Assembly: GCF_003957515.1 (NCBI RefSeq)
Contig: NZ_RQXW01000002.1
Span: 310,001 to 374,000, forward strand
Source of the DNA: Amphritea opalescens
Lineage (GTDB): Bacteria > Pseudomonadota > Gammaproteobacteria > Pseudomonadales > Balneatricaceae
Reading direction: 5' to 3'
Length of the DNA stretch: 64,000 bases
Position 1 is the first letter of the stretch; every line of letters starts with the position of its first letter. The translations under genes and the position numbers were made by a program. A model generated the notes under the pieces. That model was not told where the DNA came from. It made no database searches and saw nothing but the letters and a program-made list of their open reading frames with translations. Below, one piece after another: positions 43,451-54,020 of this stretch.

Positions 43451-46400
43451 ATGGCAGGTTTTATTCAAGACCCCATGCAGTTTGTCAACCTGATAGGGGA
43501 TAACCTGAGTGATCGTTATCGCAGCGGTTTCCCTGTTATCAAAGAGCTGATCCAAAACACCGATGATGCCAAAGCCACTCAGTTGGATTTTGGTTTGGTT
43601 GCTGGTATTGACGATGCAGCGCATCCACTATTGAAAGGCCCCGGACTTTTTCTGATTAACAATGGTGAGTTTAAAGAAAGTGATGCGCGCGGGATTCGCT
43701 CTTTTGGCTTAAACAGTAAGGCCGATGACAATTCCAGTATCGGAAAATTCGGCTTAGGAATGAAAAGTGTTTTTCACTTTTGTGAAGCCTTTTTCTTTTT
43801 GGCTACAGACGGTGATCAGAATTACCATGAAATTTTAAACCCCTGGAGTGGGCCTGATCCCGAAAACTCCCTGCATACCGATTGGGATAACTTTAGCGAA
43901 GAGGATGCCGAGCGTATTCGGAGCCAGCTGACCACGGTGACTGGACAGGGTGAGCAAACAGAGGCGAGTTTTATTCTTTGGTTGCCATTGCGAAAGCGCG
44001 AACATCTTAGGCATGAAGATGGCAAAGAAGGCTGGGCGATCGTTTCAGAATATGTGGGGGACCATAGTACGCTATTAGATTTTTTGCGTGAAGGCGATCT
44101 ACCGGGCCAAATAGCTAGCCTGTTACCAATGCTGGGTAACTTGCGTGATGTTCGTTTTTGGGATTTACAGCAACAACAGAAAGAACCAGGTTTCAGTATT
44201 ACCTTGGCGGCAGATGATCAGCGTCGGCAATTGTTACAGGCGGTTGAAGCCAGTAGTAACCAGCAGCCCCATTCCCCGATGATATTGGCTGGCCGTATTG
44301 ATTACCACGGCAATGAGAAAGAGAAGTCTTCGCTTCAGTTTTCGGGCCGTGAAGCATTTGGCTGGAACGATGCGCTGACCGCTATGCATGCCCATGATCT
44401 TTGGCCTTTCAGTAATGTACGTGACCGTTATGGGGAGCCTAAACAGGCTAAGGATAAAGCTCGCCCCCATGGAGTCGCGTTGTTTAGCCGGATGCCGGGT
44501 AACGGAAAACTCACCACGCAATGGGCCGTGTTTTTGCCGATGGACGAAACCGCATCGGAAACGGTGCGCTGCGACGGTAATTTTAATTTTCAGTTAACGC
44601 TTCATGGTTACTTTTTTATTGATGCCGGCAGGCAAGGTATTGATGGGCAGGAGTTGTTTGCTAATACCGATACTCCAACCTACGATAGTGATAAAACCAT
44701 TAAAACGGCTTGGAATATTGAGCTGGCTCGTTTGCAGGTGTTGCCATTGATTCTTCCTGCACTCGCGGATTTTTGCCAGTCGGTTAAGGTGGATGATAGA
44801 GGGAGAACAGCTTTAACACAGGCCTTTGCTGACACCGTTTTATGGCGTGACTTACAGGCGGCGATTACTCAACAGCATGCTTGGTTACGCACCTTGGATG
44901 CAGAGGGTGTTAGTTGGAAGTTGCATGACTCACCACGTTTAGTGCGCCCTCTGCCAGAGCCCGCGGTTAAAGATGCTGGTAGGCCTTGGCAGGTATTTCC
45001 TGCATTACTGCAATCATCCGATTGCCCGATCTTTACGGTTGATTCCAGTCCGCGCTTAATTGATCCGTCGATCAATATTCAGTGGCAGGAAACAGAACTG
45101 ATTGAATTATTTCGCCAAGTCGATATGAAGGTGATTTTTACAGAGACGACACTGCTGGATTATCTGGTGCGTTTTTGTCTGGAGTCAGCAGGCCCCCATA
45201 AAAATCAGGGGACGGTGCAGGTTGAATTACAGTCGTTACTTAGAAGAGCCTTAAGCACATTAGGTGAAAAGGCTTTGCAGCTTAATCGGAAAATGATTCA
45301 GGGTTTTGTAGCTTGTCTGGTAGAGGGGAGTTGCCTAAAGCTGGATAACGAATTACCCCCAGTTTTATTAAACCGATTGCTGGAAGTTGAAACCCAAGTT
45401 TTACCGCTACCTACTCAGTTTTTTGATGGCGATACACGGGTTGCTAAAAGTATTTCAGTAGAAGATGCTGCCGCATTATTACGGCAGGTGGATGCTGTTA
45501 TCCGCACGTCCGCGGGTAACAGTGAAGCACTGGAAAACTCCGCACTCAAAACTGCAGATCAGATATTATTAGCTGTTGATCACGATTTAAGATCTTTGCT
45601 GCTAACACGTTGTGCCGATTTACAGATTCTATCAGCTTATGATTGCCGCAAGACGCGTACTCTGGCGGTATCTGCCAAGCAATTGCGTGAGGCAAAAGAA
45701 CTGAGTCTATTATTTGGTTTTTCCCAGGGTAGAAATCCGGAGGAGCGTCGTGGTTTTGCATCAGAATACCAAAGGGTTCTTGCACAGCAGTCGGTATTAT
45801 TAGTGAATGCTCAAACCTGTAATTTGGTATTAGGACAAACCATGAAACCTTGCAAAGGCGACGCTATTCTCGAATCTTTGGGTCGCAAGCCTCATGTGTT
45901 GGGATGTACTAAATCACGCAGTGCGCTGGCAAGCCTAGTGGGCGCACCTATCGATGCAATATCGAAAAAAGGTTTCCGATATTTACTTCATGCCAAGCCG
46001 GAGTACTTTGAAGCGGATGATACGTTATGGTTATTGGGTTATCAGCAGAAACCTGTTTGGCAAAAATTGTGGGTGGTGATGAATGAGGGGGATCAATCCC
46101 CATGGAGTTTGATAGAGACTACGGTCGCTGATTCGATCCCAAGAGGCTTGTGGTCTGACCTGAATATCAGAGAGATAAAAGCCGAAGCTATACAGCAGGA
46201 GCTAGCTGAGCATGAATTGGCATCGAGGCTGGATACTGAGTCCTTTACTCAGCAAGAATGTGCTGACTTGTTGGCGGATATTCAGGATGATGATTTATGG
46301 AAACTGCTGCCTTTTCATTGGTCTTGTCATGGTTTTCCCGTTTCAGCTAGCGGTGATGATATCTACCTGAGTGATGACAATTCGCTGGATTCTGAACTAC

Positions 46401-49400
46401 TTGAAAATATCCACCTGATTAAAAGCAGTGCCGACCTTAGCGAGCAACGGCGTCAGCAACGCATGCTTAAACCGCTGAATGATATCGGCATGTTAGGGGT
46501 GTTGTTGGCCTCCTCGGAGCCGGTGACGTACTGGCAGGATATTCTCACTATCATGTCGAGAAACCAGCTAGGCCATGATGAGCCTTTACAGCTACGACTG
46601 AGTCGTACTGCATGGTTACCAGCAAAAAGCGGCGATGTATTTAAACCGGAGCAGTTGATCGATTTAGCGGACAGGCTTGATGAACTTGATCAGTTATACG
46701 CGTTGGTGCCAGAAAAGTTCTGTTTACCGCACCAGCTGTTAGCGGATGTATTAGAACATCAGGCTTTTAATGATTACTGCCGTCCTTTATTTTCCCGTGG
46801 TCAAATGGGTTTGGTTCAGCTTGCCGAGGTGTTGAATAACCAGCCGAGTTATCATGTCGGTTCATTAGCCATTTCTCAACCGGAAGGATTGGGCCGGATA
46901 GCTTCTGCACTAGCTACCAGTTCTTTCCCAGGTTGGCAGTTATTGGCGCGGTTGGCTGAAACGCTGGAGATTGAAGACCTTTATCAAAAGCTCTGGCCGG
47001 CGATGAAGCACAGCCTTGGGCTGCCTCGTCAGTTACAGATGCTGACGTGGCTAGCTGAAAATGGACAGTCTGGTCGAGCGGAGGTGGACGCCTTTAACGC
47101 CTATCTAGAGGTTTTCTCAAGGGAAGCTGAGGCGGAAGCCCATTTGATAGATTTGTTATTGCTTAATAAAAGCCGTTGTTGGGTACCTGCTGATCAGTTA
47201 GTTGCCGGCGTGGAAGGTATTGCTCCGGCTCATGTGCTGGATGATTACCAAGCTAGATTACTCGCTAATTTAATCAATGAGGATGTGCGCCCAGCCAGTC
47301 GATCGGTTTCAGAGGCTGCGCCTTCTACCTCACTGATGCCTAATGCCACCGGTAATATTCTTCGTAATTATTTTGAAGCGTGGTCCGGTAGGGTGCTCGA
47401 TCCTTTAGTCGCTTCGTTGATTGTGTTGTTAGGTCGGGAAGATAGTACACGGGAGCTGGCCTCAGATTGTCTGAGACCGCACTCGTTAGACTGGTTGATT
47501 GGTCAGTTACCTTGGCAGGTACCTGATACGCCTCGCGATCAGGAGAGTAAGACTTGGCTGCACGGCTTTCAACTTGAGCAAGCGCTGGCTCATTTCAGCG
47601 TGGCCATCAATGTCCATAATGAGAGTGAAACGACAGTCCAGTCTGTTCTGGGTAATACCATCAAGGTATCACTGGATGAAGATTTTGAGTCCTTGTTTAT
47701 TGGTAAACCGTCGTATTATTCACAGGGTAGTAAGGGCTATCTGATCAGCTTAGTGCTGAGAAAAATTGATCCTGCCAGTTATTCTGATGCAGAGTTGTCA
47801 GATTATATTAAGTGCTCTGTGCGCTATTTATTGAAGAGTTTATACGGCCAGAGTAAGCCGATATTGGATGGGTTGTGGACCGAGCTGGATAAATCCGATC
47901 AGGTCGATATTGAACTGGCTCGGGCGCTGATCCTCGATAACATTCCTTTCTACCTGAAACAACTAGGGGCCCATAAACACCCAGAACTTGATTTGCGCCT
48001 TCAGGCTTACGATGATGCTAGAAAGCAGGTAGCTGAATTTAAGGGGAATCCAAAAGAGGAGGAGTTTAAAGTCAAGCAGGAAAGGTTGTTGGTTGATCTT
48101 CAACAGCTACTTGAAAGTAATGCCTCAGTGCAAAAATCTGTACTGGAGGCGATTCGTACCAAAGTGCGCGATTATCAATATCAAGCTTGGAGTATACCCT
48201 TCGAGGTATTTCAGAACGCTGATGATGCGGTCCATAATTTAGAAGAGATTGAAGCCTGGCCGGCGAAGCCGAGTGATGTGGAGCCATTACCGCCGGCATT
48301 GTTAAAGTTTGTCGTTCATATTGAACCTGACAGAGTGACCTTTATGCACTGGGGGAGAGCTATTAACCAAATTGGCAGCGGTACCTTCCCTGGGAAAAAA
48401 CGTAAATTCGATAATGACCTTGAAAATATGGTGATTTTGTCGGCATCGGATAAAGGGGACGACGTTACTGGTAAGTTCGGGCTGGGTTTTAAAAGTGTGT
48501 TATTAGTCAGTGATACACCTGAAATTATCAGTGGACGCTTACATGCACGTGTGATGGGTGGTTTGCTGCCGTCGGCTTGGGAGGACACCAAGTATGTTCA
48601 GGGTTTATTGAGAAAAAACCAAACGCAAAAACAGCGTGGGACGGCAATCAGCTTGCCTTTAAGAGAGGGCGTAGATATTAAATTTATGGAGTCCTTCATG
48701 CTCCGCGCTGGCGTATTAGCGGCATTTTCGAAAAAAATCCGCGAAGTTGATGTTCATCAGCCGAATGGCACTAGCTTACAAGTACGTTGGATGCCGGAGA
48801 TCTTCGCTGACTGTGAGGGGGCGGCGATTGGCAAAGTGCAGTTGGGGCTAGGTGCGACTCAGCGGGTAATGAAGCTGGATCTTGGGAATGGTGCATTGTT
48901 ATTGGCTATTGATGCCATGGGTTTTACCGAGCTTTCTTCGGAGTTACCGAATATTTGGGTTACTGCGCCCATTAGTGAAAGTGATCATTTGGGATATGCC
49001 ATTAATGGCTCATTTGAAATCGATGCCGGGCGCTCACGGCTGGCTGCTGAATCTGACATTAACAGAGCGTTGGGCCTTAAGTTAGGAGATGTAGTAGAGA
49101 GAAAAATCACCCAATTGTTGGCTATAGACTGGCCCTTGTTGCAGGCTCAACTTCAGCTTAGTGAGAGTACCACTGCTTATCAGTTTTGGTACAGCTTGTG
49201 GAAAACGATGCTTGGAAAACTTCCACGTATTGCGAATGATTCTGGGGTACGTGTGATTGCACAGCCATTGGCTACCGCAGCATTGGGTCGGTTGGCTGGT
49301 AGTCGGAATTTTGTTCCTAACGGCTTGCCTAGTAGTTTAGGCCGTTTGCTGAAGTGGCAGGAGGTGAAATACATCTTTAAAGGCGTATTGGCTCAACCTG

Positions 49401-51028
49401 ACTTACTTAAGGCATTGGGTGAGACAGACCTGTTTGGAGGGCATATCAAAACCAATAATGCGATTGCGGAAGAAGTGGCTACGTGGTTACGGTTGGTCGT
49501 GCCGGAATTCAAAAAGATAAACGATCAATGGGTGTCTTTGGGTTTTGCTGATCTTTTATCGAAAGTTTCATTTAAGGAAGGAGTCTCTCAGCATGATGCA
49601 TCGATACTTGGAAAAGTGCTCAATCAACAGGCGCGGGATTCATTGCTAGAGGGCGGCAAGGCATTATTGGATGATTTTGATACCAGTGTTAAGCAATTAG
49701 AAAAGCTTAAGTTTCAATCCCGAGCCGGTAGTTGGTTGCCCGCGAATGAGTTATTGACTTCAATGGGAACGGAAGATGAAGTACGGCGCTGTGGTTTTGC
49801 TCCCGCCACGCATATTCTTGCCAGTAGCTATGACGATGTGGCTGTGAGTTTCTTTAAATTATGCAGGCGGGGTATGGAAGCTCGGGCAGAAGTTCTGGTG
49901 GCCTGGTTGCTAGAGGCTGCTACTGATCAAAAGCAGGGAGCTGCATTGCGTTATTTATTGGAAGGTGATCTTTGTAATGGCGTTGCGCGGCATTTACTCG
50001 ACGGCGATTTATCTGGTACTTGGGTTTCCGAAGTTGACGATGACTCGCCTTTATTGTCGGATTGGAGTTATACGGATAAACGTGAGTTGCTTTACAAAGT
50101 ATTGGTTACCTCTAAAGACATTAAAACGCTCATTTTTGAAAGTGGAAATGAACCGGATGATTTTGAGCCGATAGATCCTGCTATAGCTCTGAACAAAATC
50201 TATCACTGGTGGCAACAGGAGCAGGAAGAGCAACTGGATGAATATAGTAGCTCCGTTTACCCTCGCGAAACTCAGATGATTTTGGACGATGACGAAGAAG
50301 GTCGATTTGATCGCTCCTCTTGGCTTAGCCTGCTTTTGCTTGGCGGTTTTCATACTTTGGGTAGAACTAAACCAGAACAGCATAGGAGCTTTATAGAGGA
50401 CTGTCAGCGACGTGATTGGTGGCGTATTTTCTCTGATGAAAAGCCAGAGTTGCGCTTTCAGGAATGGATGAATGTACTGGAAGAATTTATTTCCGCCCAG
50501 GTTGATAGTCAGCAGTATGAACTTTGGATGATGCGTTTTCCGGTTATTTATAAACTATCCCGTTATCTGGATGATTACACTGAGCTTTTTATTGGCTTGG
50601 ATCGTTATGAGGCCCCATTTAAATTATCTACTGTACTGAGTTCACGTGTGGATGAGGCGCAACAGGGTGGAGGTATTAGTGCGCCTGCAGTGGGAAAAAG
50701 TCTTGGCATTGGTAGTAATTTTGTTATTCGAGAACTGCTACGCCATCAAATTTTAAAAAGCTCGTATCTCTTTGAGCATGCGTTTGTACCTTACAAGCGT
50801 GTTTGTGATTTGTTACGTGATATGGGCTGTACTGGGCTAGACCCTTACGCCAGTATCGAGAACTCACCGAGAATATATCAGTTTATTAGTCAGCACCTGG
50901 ACGAAAAGAACGTGAGTTTTGACAATGCTTGGGACATCCCTTTGATGATGGTTGCTGATGATTGGTCTTTACAGCAAGAACTATTAGGTAGAGAAATGAC
51001 GGATTGGGATGAGGTGGGTGGTGAATAG
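43451..51028 (+). CDS. Giant protein with two GHKL (Hsp90/sacsin-like) ATPase domains
   Basis: 2525 residues, ATG after GAGGA. The first GHKL fold lies at about 1-230: N-box KELIQNTDDA (Glu32, Asn36, Asp39) and GKFGLGMKS (98-106). The second lies at about 1560-1850: FEVFQNADDA (1584-1593) and GKFGLGFKS (1674-1682). The rest (about 450-1500 and 1900-2525) is helical, without recognised domains. The N-terminal arrangement resembles sacsin-type proteins, which bind ATP and rearrange partner proteins. The stop overlaps the SNF2 helicase gene by 20 bp, tying the two products. I see no nuclease motif. Confidence 0.8.
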   Translation: MAGFIQDPMQFVNLIGDNLSDRYRSGFPVIKELIQNTDDAKATQLDFGLVAGIDDAAHPLLKGPGLFLINNGEFKESDARGIRSFGLNSKADDNSSIGKFGLGMKSVFHFCEAFFFLATDGDQNYHEILNPWSGPDPENSLHTDWDNFSEEDAERIRSQLTTVTGQGEQTEASFILWLPLRKREHLRHEDGKEGWAIVSEYVGDHSTLLDFLREGDLPGQIASLLPMLGNLRDVRFWDLQQQQKEPGFSITLAADDQRRQLLQAVEASSNQQPHSPMILAGRIDYHGNEKEKSSLQFSGREAFGWNDALTAMHAHDLWPFSNVRDRYGEPKQAKDKARPHGVALFSRMPGNGKLTTQWAVFLPMDETASETVRCDGNFNFQLTLHGYFFIDAGRQGIDGQELFANTDTPTYDSDKTIKTAWNIELARLQVLPLILPALADFCQSVKVDDRGRTALTQAFADTVLWRDLQAAITQQHAWLRTLDAEGVSWKLHDSPRLVRPLPEPAVKDAGRPWQVFPALLQSSDCPIFTVDSSPRLIDPSINIQWQETELIELFRQVDMKVIFTETTLLDYLVRFCLESAGPHKNQGTVQVELQSLLRRALSTLGEKALQLNRKMIQGFVACLVEGSCLKLDNELPPVLLNRLLEVETQVLPLPTQFFDGDTRVAKSISVEDAAALLRQVDAVIRTSAGNSEALENSALKTADQILLAVDHDLRSLLLTRCADLQILSAYDCRKTRTLAVSAKQLREAKELSLLFGFSQGRNPEERRGFASEYQRVLAQQSVLLVNAQTCNLVLGQTMKPCKGDAILESLGRKPHVLGCTKSRSALASLVGAPIDAISKKGFRYLLHAKPEYFEADDTLWLLGYQQKPVWQKLWVVMNEGDQSPWSLIETTVADSIPRGLWSDLNIREIKAEAIQQELAEHELASRLDTESFTQQECADLLADIQDDDLWKLLPFHWSCHGFPVSASGDDIYLSDDNSLDSELLENIHLIKSSADLSEQRRQQRMLKPLNDIGMLGVLLASSEPVTYWQDILTIMSRNQLGHDEPLQLRLSRTAWLPAKSGDVFKPEQLIDLADRLDELDQLYALVPEKFCLPHQLLADVLEHQAFNDYCRPLFSRGQMGLVQLAEVLNNQPSYHVGSLAISQPEGLGRIASALATSSFPGWQLLARLAETLEIEDLYQKLWPAMKHSLGLPRQLQMLTWLAENGQSGRAEVDAFNAYLEVFSREAEAEAHLIDLLLLNKSRCWVPADQLVAGVEGIAPAHVLDDYQARLLANLINEDVRPASRSVSEAAPSTSLMPNATGNILRNYFEAWSGRVLDPLVASLIVLLGREDSTRELASDCLRPHSLDWLIGQLPWQVPDTPRDQESKTWLHGFQLEQALAHFSVAINVHNESETTVQSVLGNTIKVSLDEDFESLFIGKPSYYSQGSKGYLISLVLRKIDPASYSDAELSDYIKCSVRYLLKSLYGQSKPILDGLWTELDKSDQVDIELARALILDNIPFYLKQLGAHKHPELDLRLQAYDDARKQVAEFKGNPKEEEFKVKQERLLVDLQQLLESNASVQKSVLEAIRTKVRDYQYQAWSIPFEVFQNADDAVHNLEEIEAWPAKPSDVEPLPPALLKFVVHIEPDRVTFMHWGRAINQIGSGTFPGKKRKFDNDLENMVILSASDKGDDVTGKFGLGFKSVLLVSDTPEIISGRLHARVMGGLLPSAWEDTKYVQGLLRKNQTQKQRGTAISLPLREGVDIKFMESFMLRAGVLAAFSKKIREVDVHQPNGTSLQVRWMPEIFADCEGAAIGKVQLGLGATQRVMKLDLGNGALLLAIDAMGFTELSSELPNIWVTAPISESDHLGYAINGSFEIDAGRSRLAAESDINRALGLKLGDVVERKITQLLAIDWPLLQAQLQLSESTTAYQFWYSLWKTMLGKLPRIANDSGVRVIAQPLATAALGRLAGSRNFVPNGLPSSLGRLLKWQEVKYIFKGVLAQPDLLKALGETDLFGGHIKTNNAIAEEVATWLRLVVPEFKKINDQWVSLGFADLLSKVSFKEGVSQHDASILGKVLNQQARDSLLEGGKALLDDFDTSVKQLEKLKFQSRAGSWLPANELLTSMGTEDEVRRCGFAPATHILASSYDDVAVSFFKLCRRGMEARAEVLVAWLLEAATDQKQGAALRYLLEGDLCNGVARHLLDGDLSGTWVSEVDDDSPLLSDWSYTDKRELLYKVLVTSKDIKTLIFESGNEPDDFEPIDPAIALNKIYHWWQQEQEEQLDEYSSSVYPRETQMILDDDEEGRFDRSSWLSLLLLGGFHTLGRTKPEQHRSFIEDCQRRDWWRIFSDEKPELRFQEWMNVLEEFISAQVDSQQYELWMMRFPVIYKLSRYLDDYTELFIGLDRYEAPFKLSTVLSSRVDEAQQGGGISAPAVGKSLGIGSNFVIRELLRHQILKSSYLFEHAFVPYKRVCDLLRDMGCTGLDPYASIENSPRIYQFISQHLDEKNVSFDNAWDIPLMMVADDWSLQQELLGREMTDWDEVGGE

Positions 51029-53684
51029 CACAGACCCTGTTATGGCACTGGCCTCTGGCGACGAAGTACTGCATGGTAAATTTGGGCAGGGGATTGTTGA
51101 ATTTGCTAAAGATGAAACGGTTATCGTCAGGTTTGTACATGGGCTGGAAGAGTGCAGTTTGTCATCACTGGAAAAACTGGCAACGTTGAAATCCGCCATT
51201 ACTAAAGGAGAGTTCTATCCTCCAGCTCAGGTTATTACCCGTGCCCAAGCTGCCTGCATACAATCAGCTAATGATGCTTGGGGTGTATTTTCACGCTCAA
51301 GAATTAATTTGTTACCGCATCAGTTGTGGGTTTGTAATCAGGTGCTGAAACAATGGCCTGCTCGTTACATGGTGGCCGATGATGTTGGCTTGGGTAAAAC
51401 CATTGAGGCGGGTTTAATGCTGTGGCCATTATTATCGAAAGGTTTGGTCAAGCGTGTACTGATTTTATGCCCTGCATCATTGGTAGAGCAGTGGCAGTTT
51501 CGGTTGCGAGATATGTTTGACATACGGTTGACTCGCTACTCCACCGAAGCAGATACCCCCAAAGCGGATTTCTGGAATACCCATTCCCAAGTCGTTGCTT
51601 CTTTACCTACACTTCGTGCGGACAATAAAGGTAGGCATCAACGCATGCTTGAAGCTGAACCTTGGGATTTGTTGATTGTAGATGAAGCCCATCACCTTAA
51701 TACGGAAGAAAAGAGTGAGCCGACGCAAGGGTTTCAGCTAGTCGAATCTCTCTTGGAAAAAGAGCAGGTCGAATCTTGTATATTCTTTACCGGTACTCCC
51801 CACCGAGGTAAATCCTGGGGGTTTTGGGCATTGATGAATTTATTACGACCTGACTTATTTGATCCTAACAAATCGGATGAAGAACAGATTATTCATTTGC
51901 GAGAGGCGCTAATTCGTAATAATAAAAGTCTTGTTACGGATATGCAGGGTAATAAATTGTTTAAGCCTGTTAGTGTCTTCCCAGAGGTGTATAGCTATAG
52001 CCCAGAGGAGGCACAGTTCTATCAGTTACTGAGTGAGTTCATTACTGGGGGCAAGGCCTATGCAACATCTTTATCTTCACAGGGAGGCAGGCAGGTCATG
52101 CTGGTGCTCATTGCCATGCAGAAACTTGCATCGAGTTCAGTTGCGGCTATTCGTAACACATTGCGCAAGAGGTTAATGCGCTTGCGCGCTTCGTCCGCTG
52201 ACATTCACCATGGTATTCAGTCTAGAATAGATGGTTCAGATATTTTGCTAGATGGTGAAGAAAAGCTCGAGGTTGAATTGGCAAAATCCATGATGGCAAT
52301 TATGGAGCATGAAATGCCACATTTGGAAGCTCTGGTTGAAGCAGCAGATCAAGTGTCGGAAGATACTAAAATATTGCGTATTTTGGGGGTGCTGGAAGAA
52401 CGCTTTAACGGTCGGAATGTGTTGTTTTTCACTGAATACAAAACAACACAAGCGGCATTAATGTCGGCACTTATGAAGCAGTATGGCGAAGACTGCGTGA
52501 CCTTTATTAATGGTGATGAGCGGCTAGAGCAGGTGCAACTTCCCAGTGGTCGGTTTAGTACTCGATCAATAGGCCGTGCTGATGCGGCTGATCAGTTCAA
52601 CGAAGGTAAGGTTCGGTTTTTGATTTCTACAGAAGCGGGTGGTGAAGGTATTGATCTTCAGCACCGTTGTTATTCGTTGATTCATGTGGATCTTCCTTGG
52701 AACCCTATGCGCCTGCATCAACGGGTTGGTAGACTAAACCGTTATGGTCAAAAAAACGCTGTAGATGTAGTGACAATCCGAAACCCTGACACTGTGGAGT
52801 CTAGAATATGGGATAAGTTAAACGATAAATTGGAACGTATTACAGAGGCTCTGGGCAGTGCGATGGACGACCCTGAAGATTTGTTGCAGTTAGTCTTGGG
52901 CATGTCTTCTTCCAACGTGTTTACTGAACTTTTCAGTGGCGCGCAGTCAGTTAGAGCTGATCGGTTGGATAGTTGGTTTGATGATAAGGCGACAACCTTT
53001 GGTGGTGAATCGGCAATTGATACGATCAAGTCGATGGTTGGGCATACTGCGCGCTTTGATTTGCAGGGATTAAAAGATATTCCTCAAATTGATTTGCCGG
53101 CGTTACGTCCTTTCTTTGAGTCGATGCTAAAACTGGCCAGTAGACGGGTTAGCCGAGAAGGGGATGCGATTACTTTTAAAACACCGGATGCTTGGTTGAA
53201 TTTACCGGGAGTACGTCGTCGCTATGAAGGTTTGGTGTTTAGCCGTGAAGTGACAGGTCGAGATGCTAGCGAGACTGTTATCGGTGTTGGACATAAAGCG
53301 TTTGATCAGGCAATGCAGAAAGCTCATGGGCAGCAAGTGTCATTGTGCTACTTACCTGAAACGGAAGACTCGTTGGTGCTTTTTCAGATATATGACCAGA
53401 TAACGGAAAAGGCCGGGCATATTCGAGAAGCCGTTGCCGGTGTAAAATTTAAGATGAGCGAACCGGTTGAGAATTGGGAGGTACTTGGTGATTGGCGGGT
53501 TATCGATTGGCTTAATACATTAAAAGCTGAAACTGACGGTGACCATGTCGTAGCCCCTGAGGTATCTGAACTTACAACGCAGCTAGAACAGGCCAGTACT
53601 TTGTTAGGAAAAAACTTGGCAACACTCGGCTTACCATTTTTAAAACCCGCGTTTCGTCCTGTACTGTTGCTAAAAGGCAAATAA
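51009..53684 (+). CDS. SNF2 family helicase (HepA/DrmD-like)
   Basis: An 891-residue Swi2/Snf2 ATPase. The N-terminal 60 residues form an SH3/Tudor-like strand region (GDEVLHGKFGQGIVEFAKDE). Walker A is VGLGKTIEAG (Lys130), the DEAH box DEAHHL (225-230), then FTGTPHRGKSWGFWALM; the C-terminal lobe has EAGGEGIDLQHRC and HQRVGRLNRYGQ. RapA/HepA and DISARM DrmD share this order. The start is uncertain: ATG 51009 gives the fullest overlap, while GTG 51021 has GAGG in front and ATG 51042 begins at the conserved domain. It probably remodels DNA-bound complexes with the twin-GHKL partner. Confidence 0.8.
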   Translation: MRWVVNSTDPVMALASGDEVLHGKFGQGIVEFAKDETVIVRFVHGLEECSLSSLEKLATLKSAITKGEFYPPAQVITRAQAACIQSANDAWGVFSRSRINLLPHQLWVCNQVLKQWPARYMVADDVGLGKTIEAGLMLWPLLSKGLVKRVLILCPASLVEQWQFRLRDMFDIRLTRYSTEADTPKADFWNTHSQVVASLPTLRADNKGRHQRMLEAEPWDLLIVDEAHHLNTEEKSEPTQGFQLVESLLEKEQVESCIFFTGTPHRGKSWGFWALMNLLRPDLFDPNKSDEEQIIHLREALIRNNKSLVTDMQGNKLFKPVSVFPEVYSYSPEEAQFYQLLSEFITGGKAYATSLSSQGGRQVMLVLIAMQKLASSSVAAIRNTLRKRLMRLRASSADIHHGIQSRIDGSDILLDGEEKLEVELAKSMMAIMEHEMPHLEALVEAADQVSEDTKILRILGVLEERFNGRNVLFFTEYKTTQAALMSALMKQYGEDCVTFINGDERLEQVQLPSGRFSTRSIGRADAADQFNEGKVRFLISTEAGGEGIDLQHRCYSLIHVDLPWNPMRLHQRVGRLNRYGQKNAVDVVTIRNPDTVESRIWDKLNDKLERITEALGSAMDDPEDLLQLVLGMSSSNVFTELFSGAQSVRADRLDSWFDDKATTFGGESAIDTIKSMVGHTARFDLQGLKDIPQIDLPALRPFFESMLKLASRRVSREGDAITFKTPDAWLNLPGVRRRYEGLVFSREVTGRDASETVIGVGHKAFDQAMQKAHGQQVSLCYLPETEDSLVLFQIYDQITEKAGHIREAVAGVKFKMSEPVENWEVLGDWRVIDWLNTLKAETDGDHVVAPEVSELTTQLEQASTLLGKNLATLGLPFLKPAFRPVLLLKGK

Positions 53685-53728
53685 CAATCTGTGCAGTGAT
53701 AATAATATTTTAGTTGGAGGGTATACGT

Positions 53729-53947
53729 ATGTTGCCGGCCACTCTAACGCAGGAAGTTAAAAAACAGGTTCAGCACTATCTTGAAGCAACTTATCCACTA
53801 AGGGATGTTGAAGCTGCGCTTGCCCGTTTTATGGGCGATATGGATAACGGTCTTATTAAAGACCTCTGGTTACAACTACGTCGGCCATTCAGAGCGGCGG
53901 TCGATAAAGGCGAGCAGTTTTTGGATCTGACTATTCAAAGTATTTAA
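53729..53947 (+). pseudogene. 5' relic of a large DEAD/DEAH helicase gene
   Basis: A 72-codon frame from ATG 53729 after GGAGG: LPATLTQEVKKQVQHYLEAT, then RDVEAALARFMGDMDNGLIK and LWLQLRRPFRAA. This matches the N-terminal segment of large DUF1998-type DEAD/DEAH helicases, which normally run on for 1000 or more residues; here it stops after LDLTIQSI. It could be translated as a stand-alone small protein, but truncation is the simpler reading. Confidence 0.5.
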
Positions 53948-54020
53948 TGATTAAGATCTGAAAATTCAGGGTATTGAGTCAATGATTAAGGAAGTACCAA
54001 AAAGTGGGAGTTCTAGCTAA

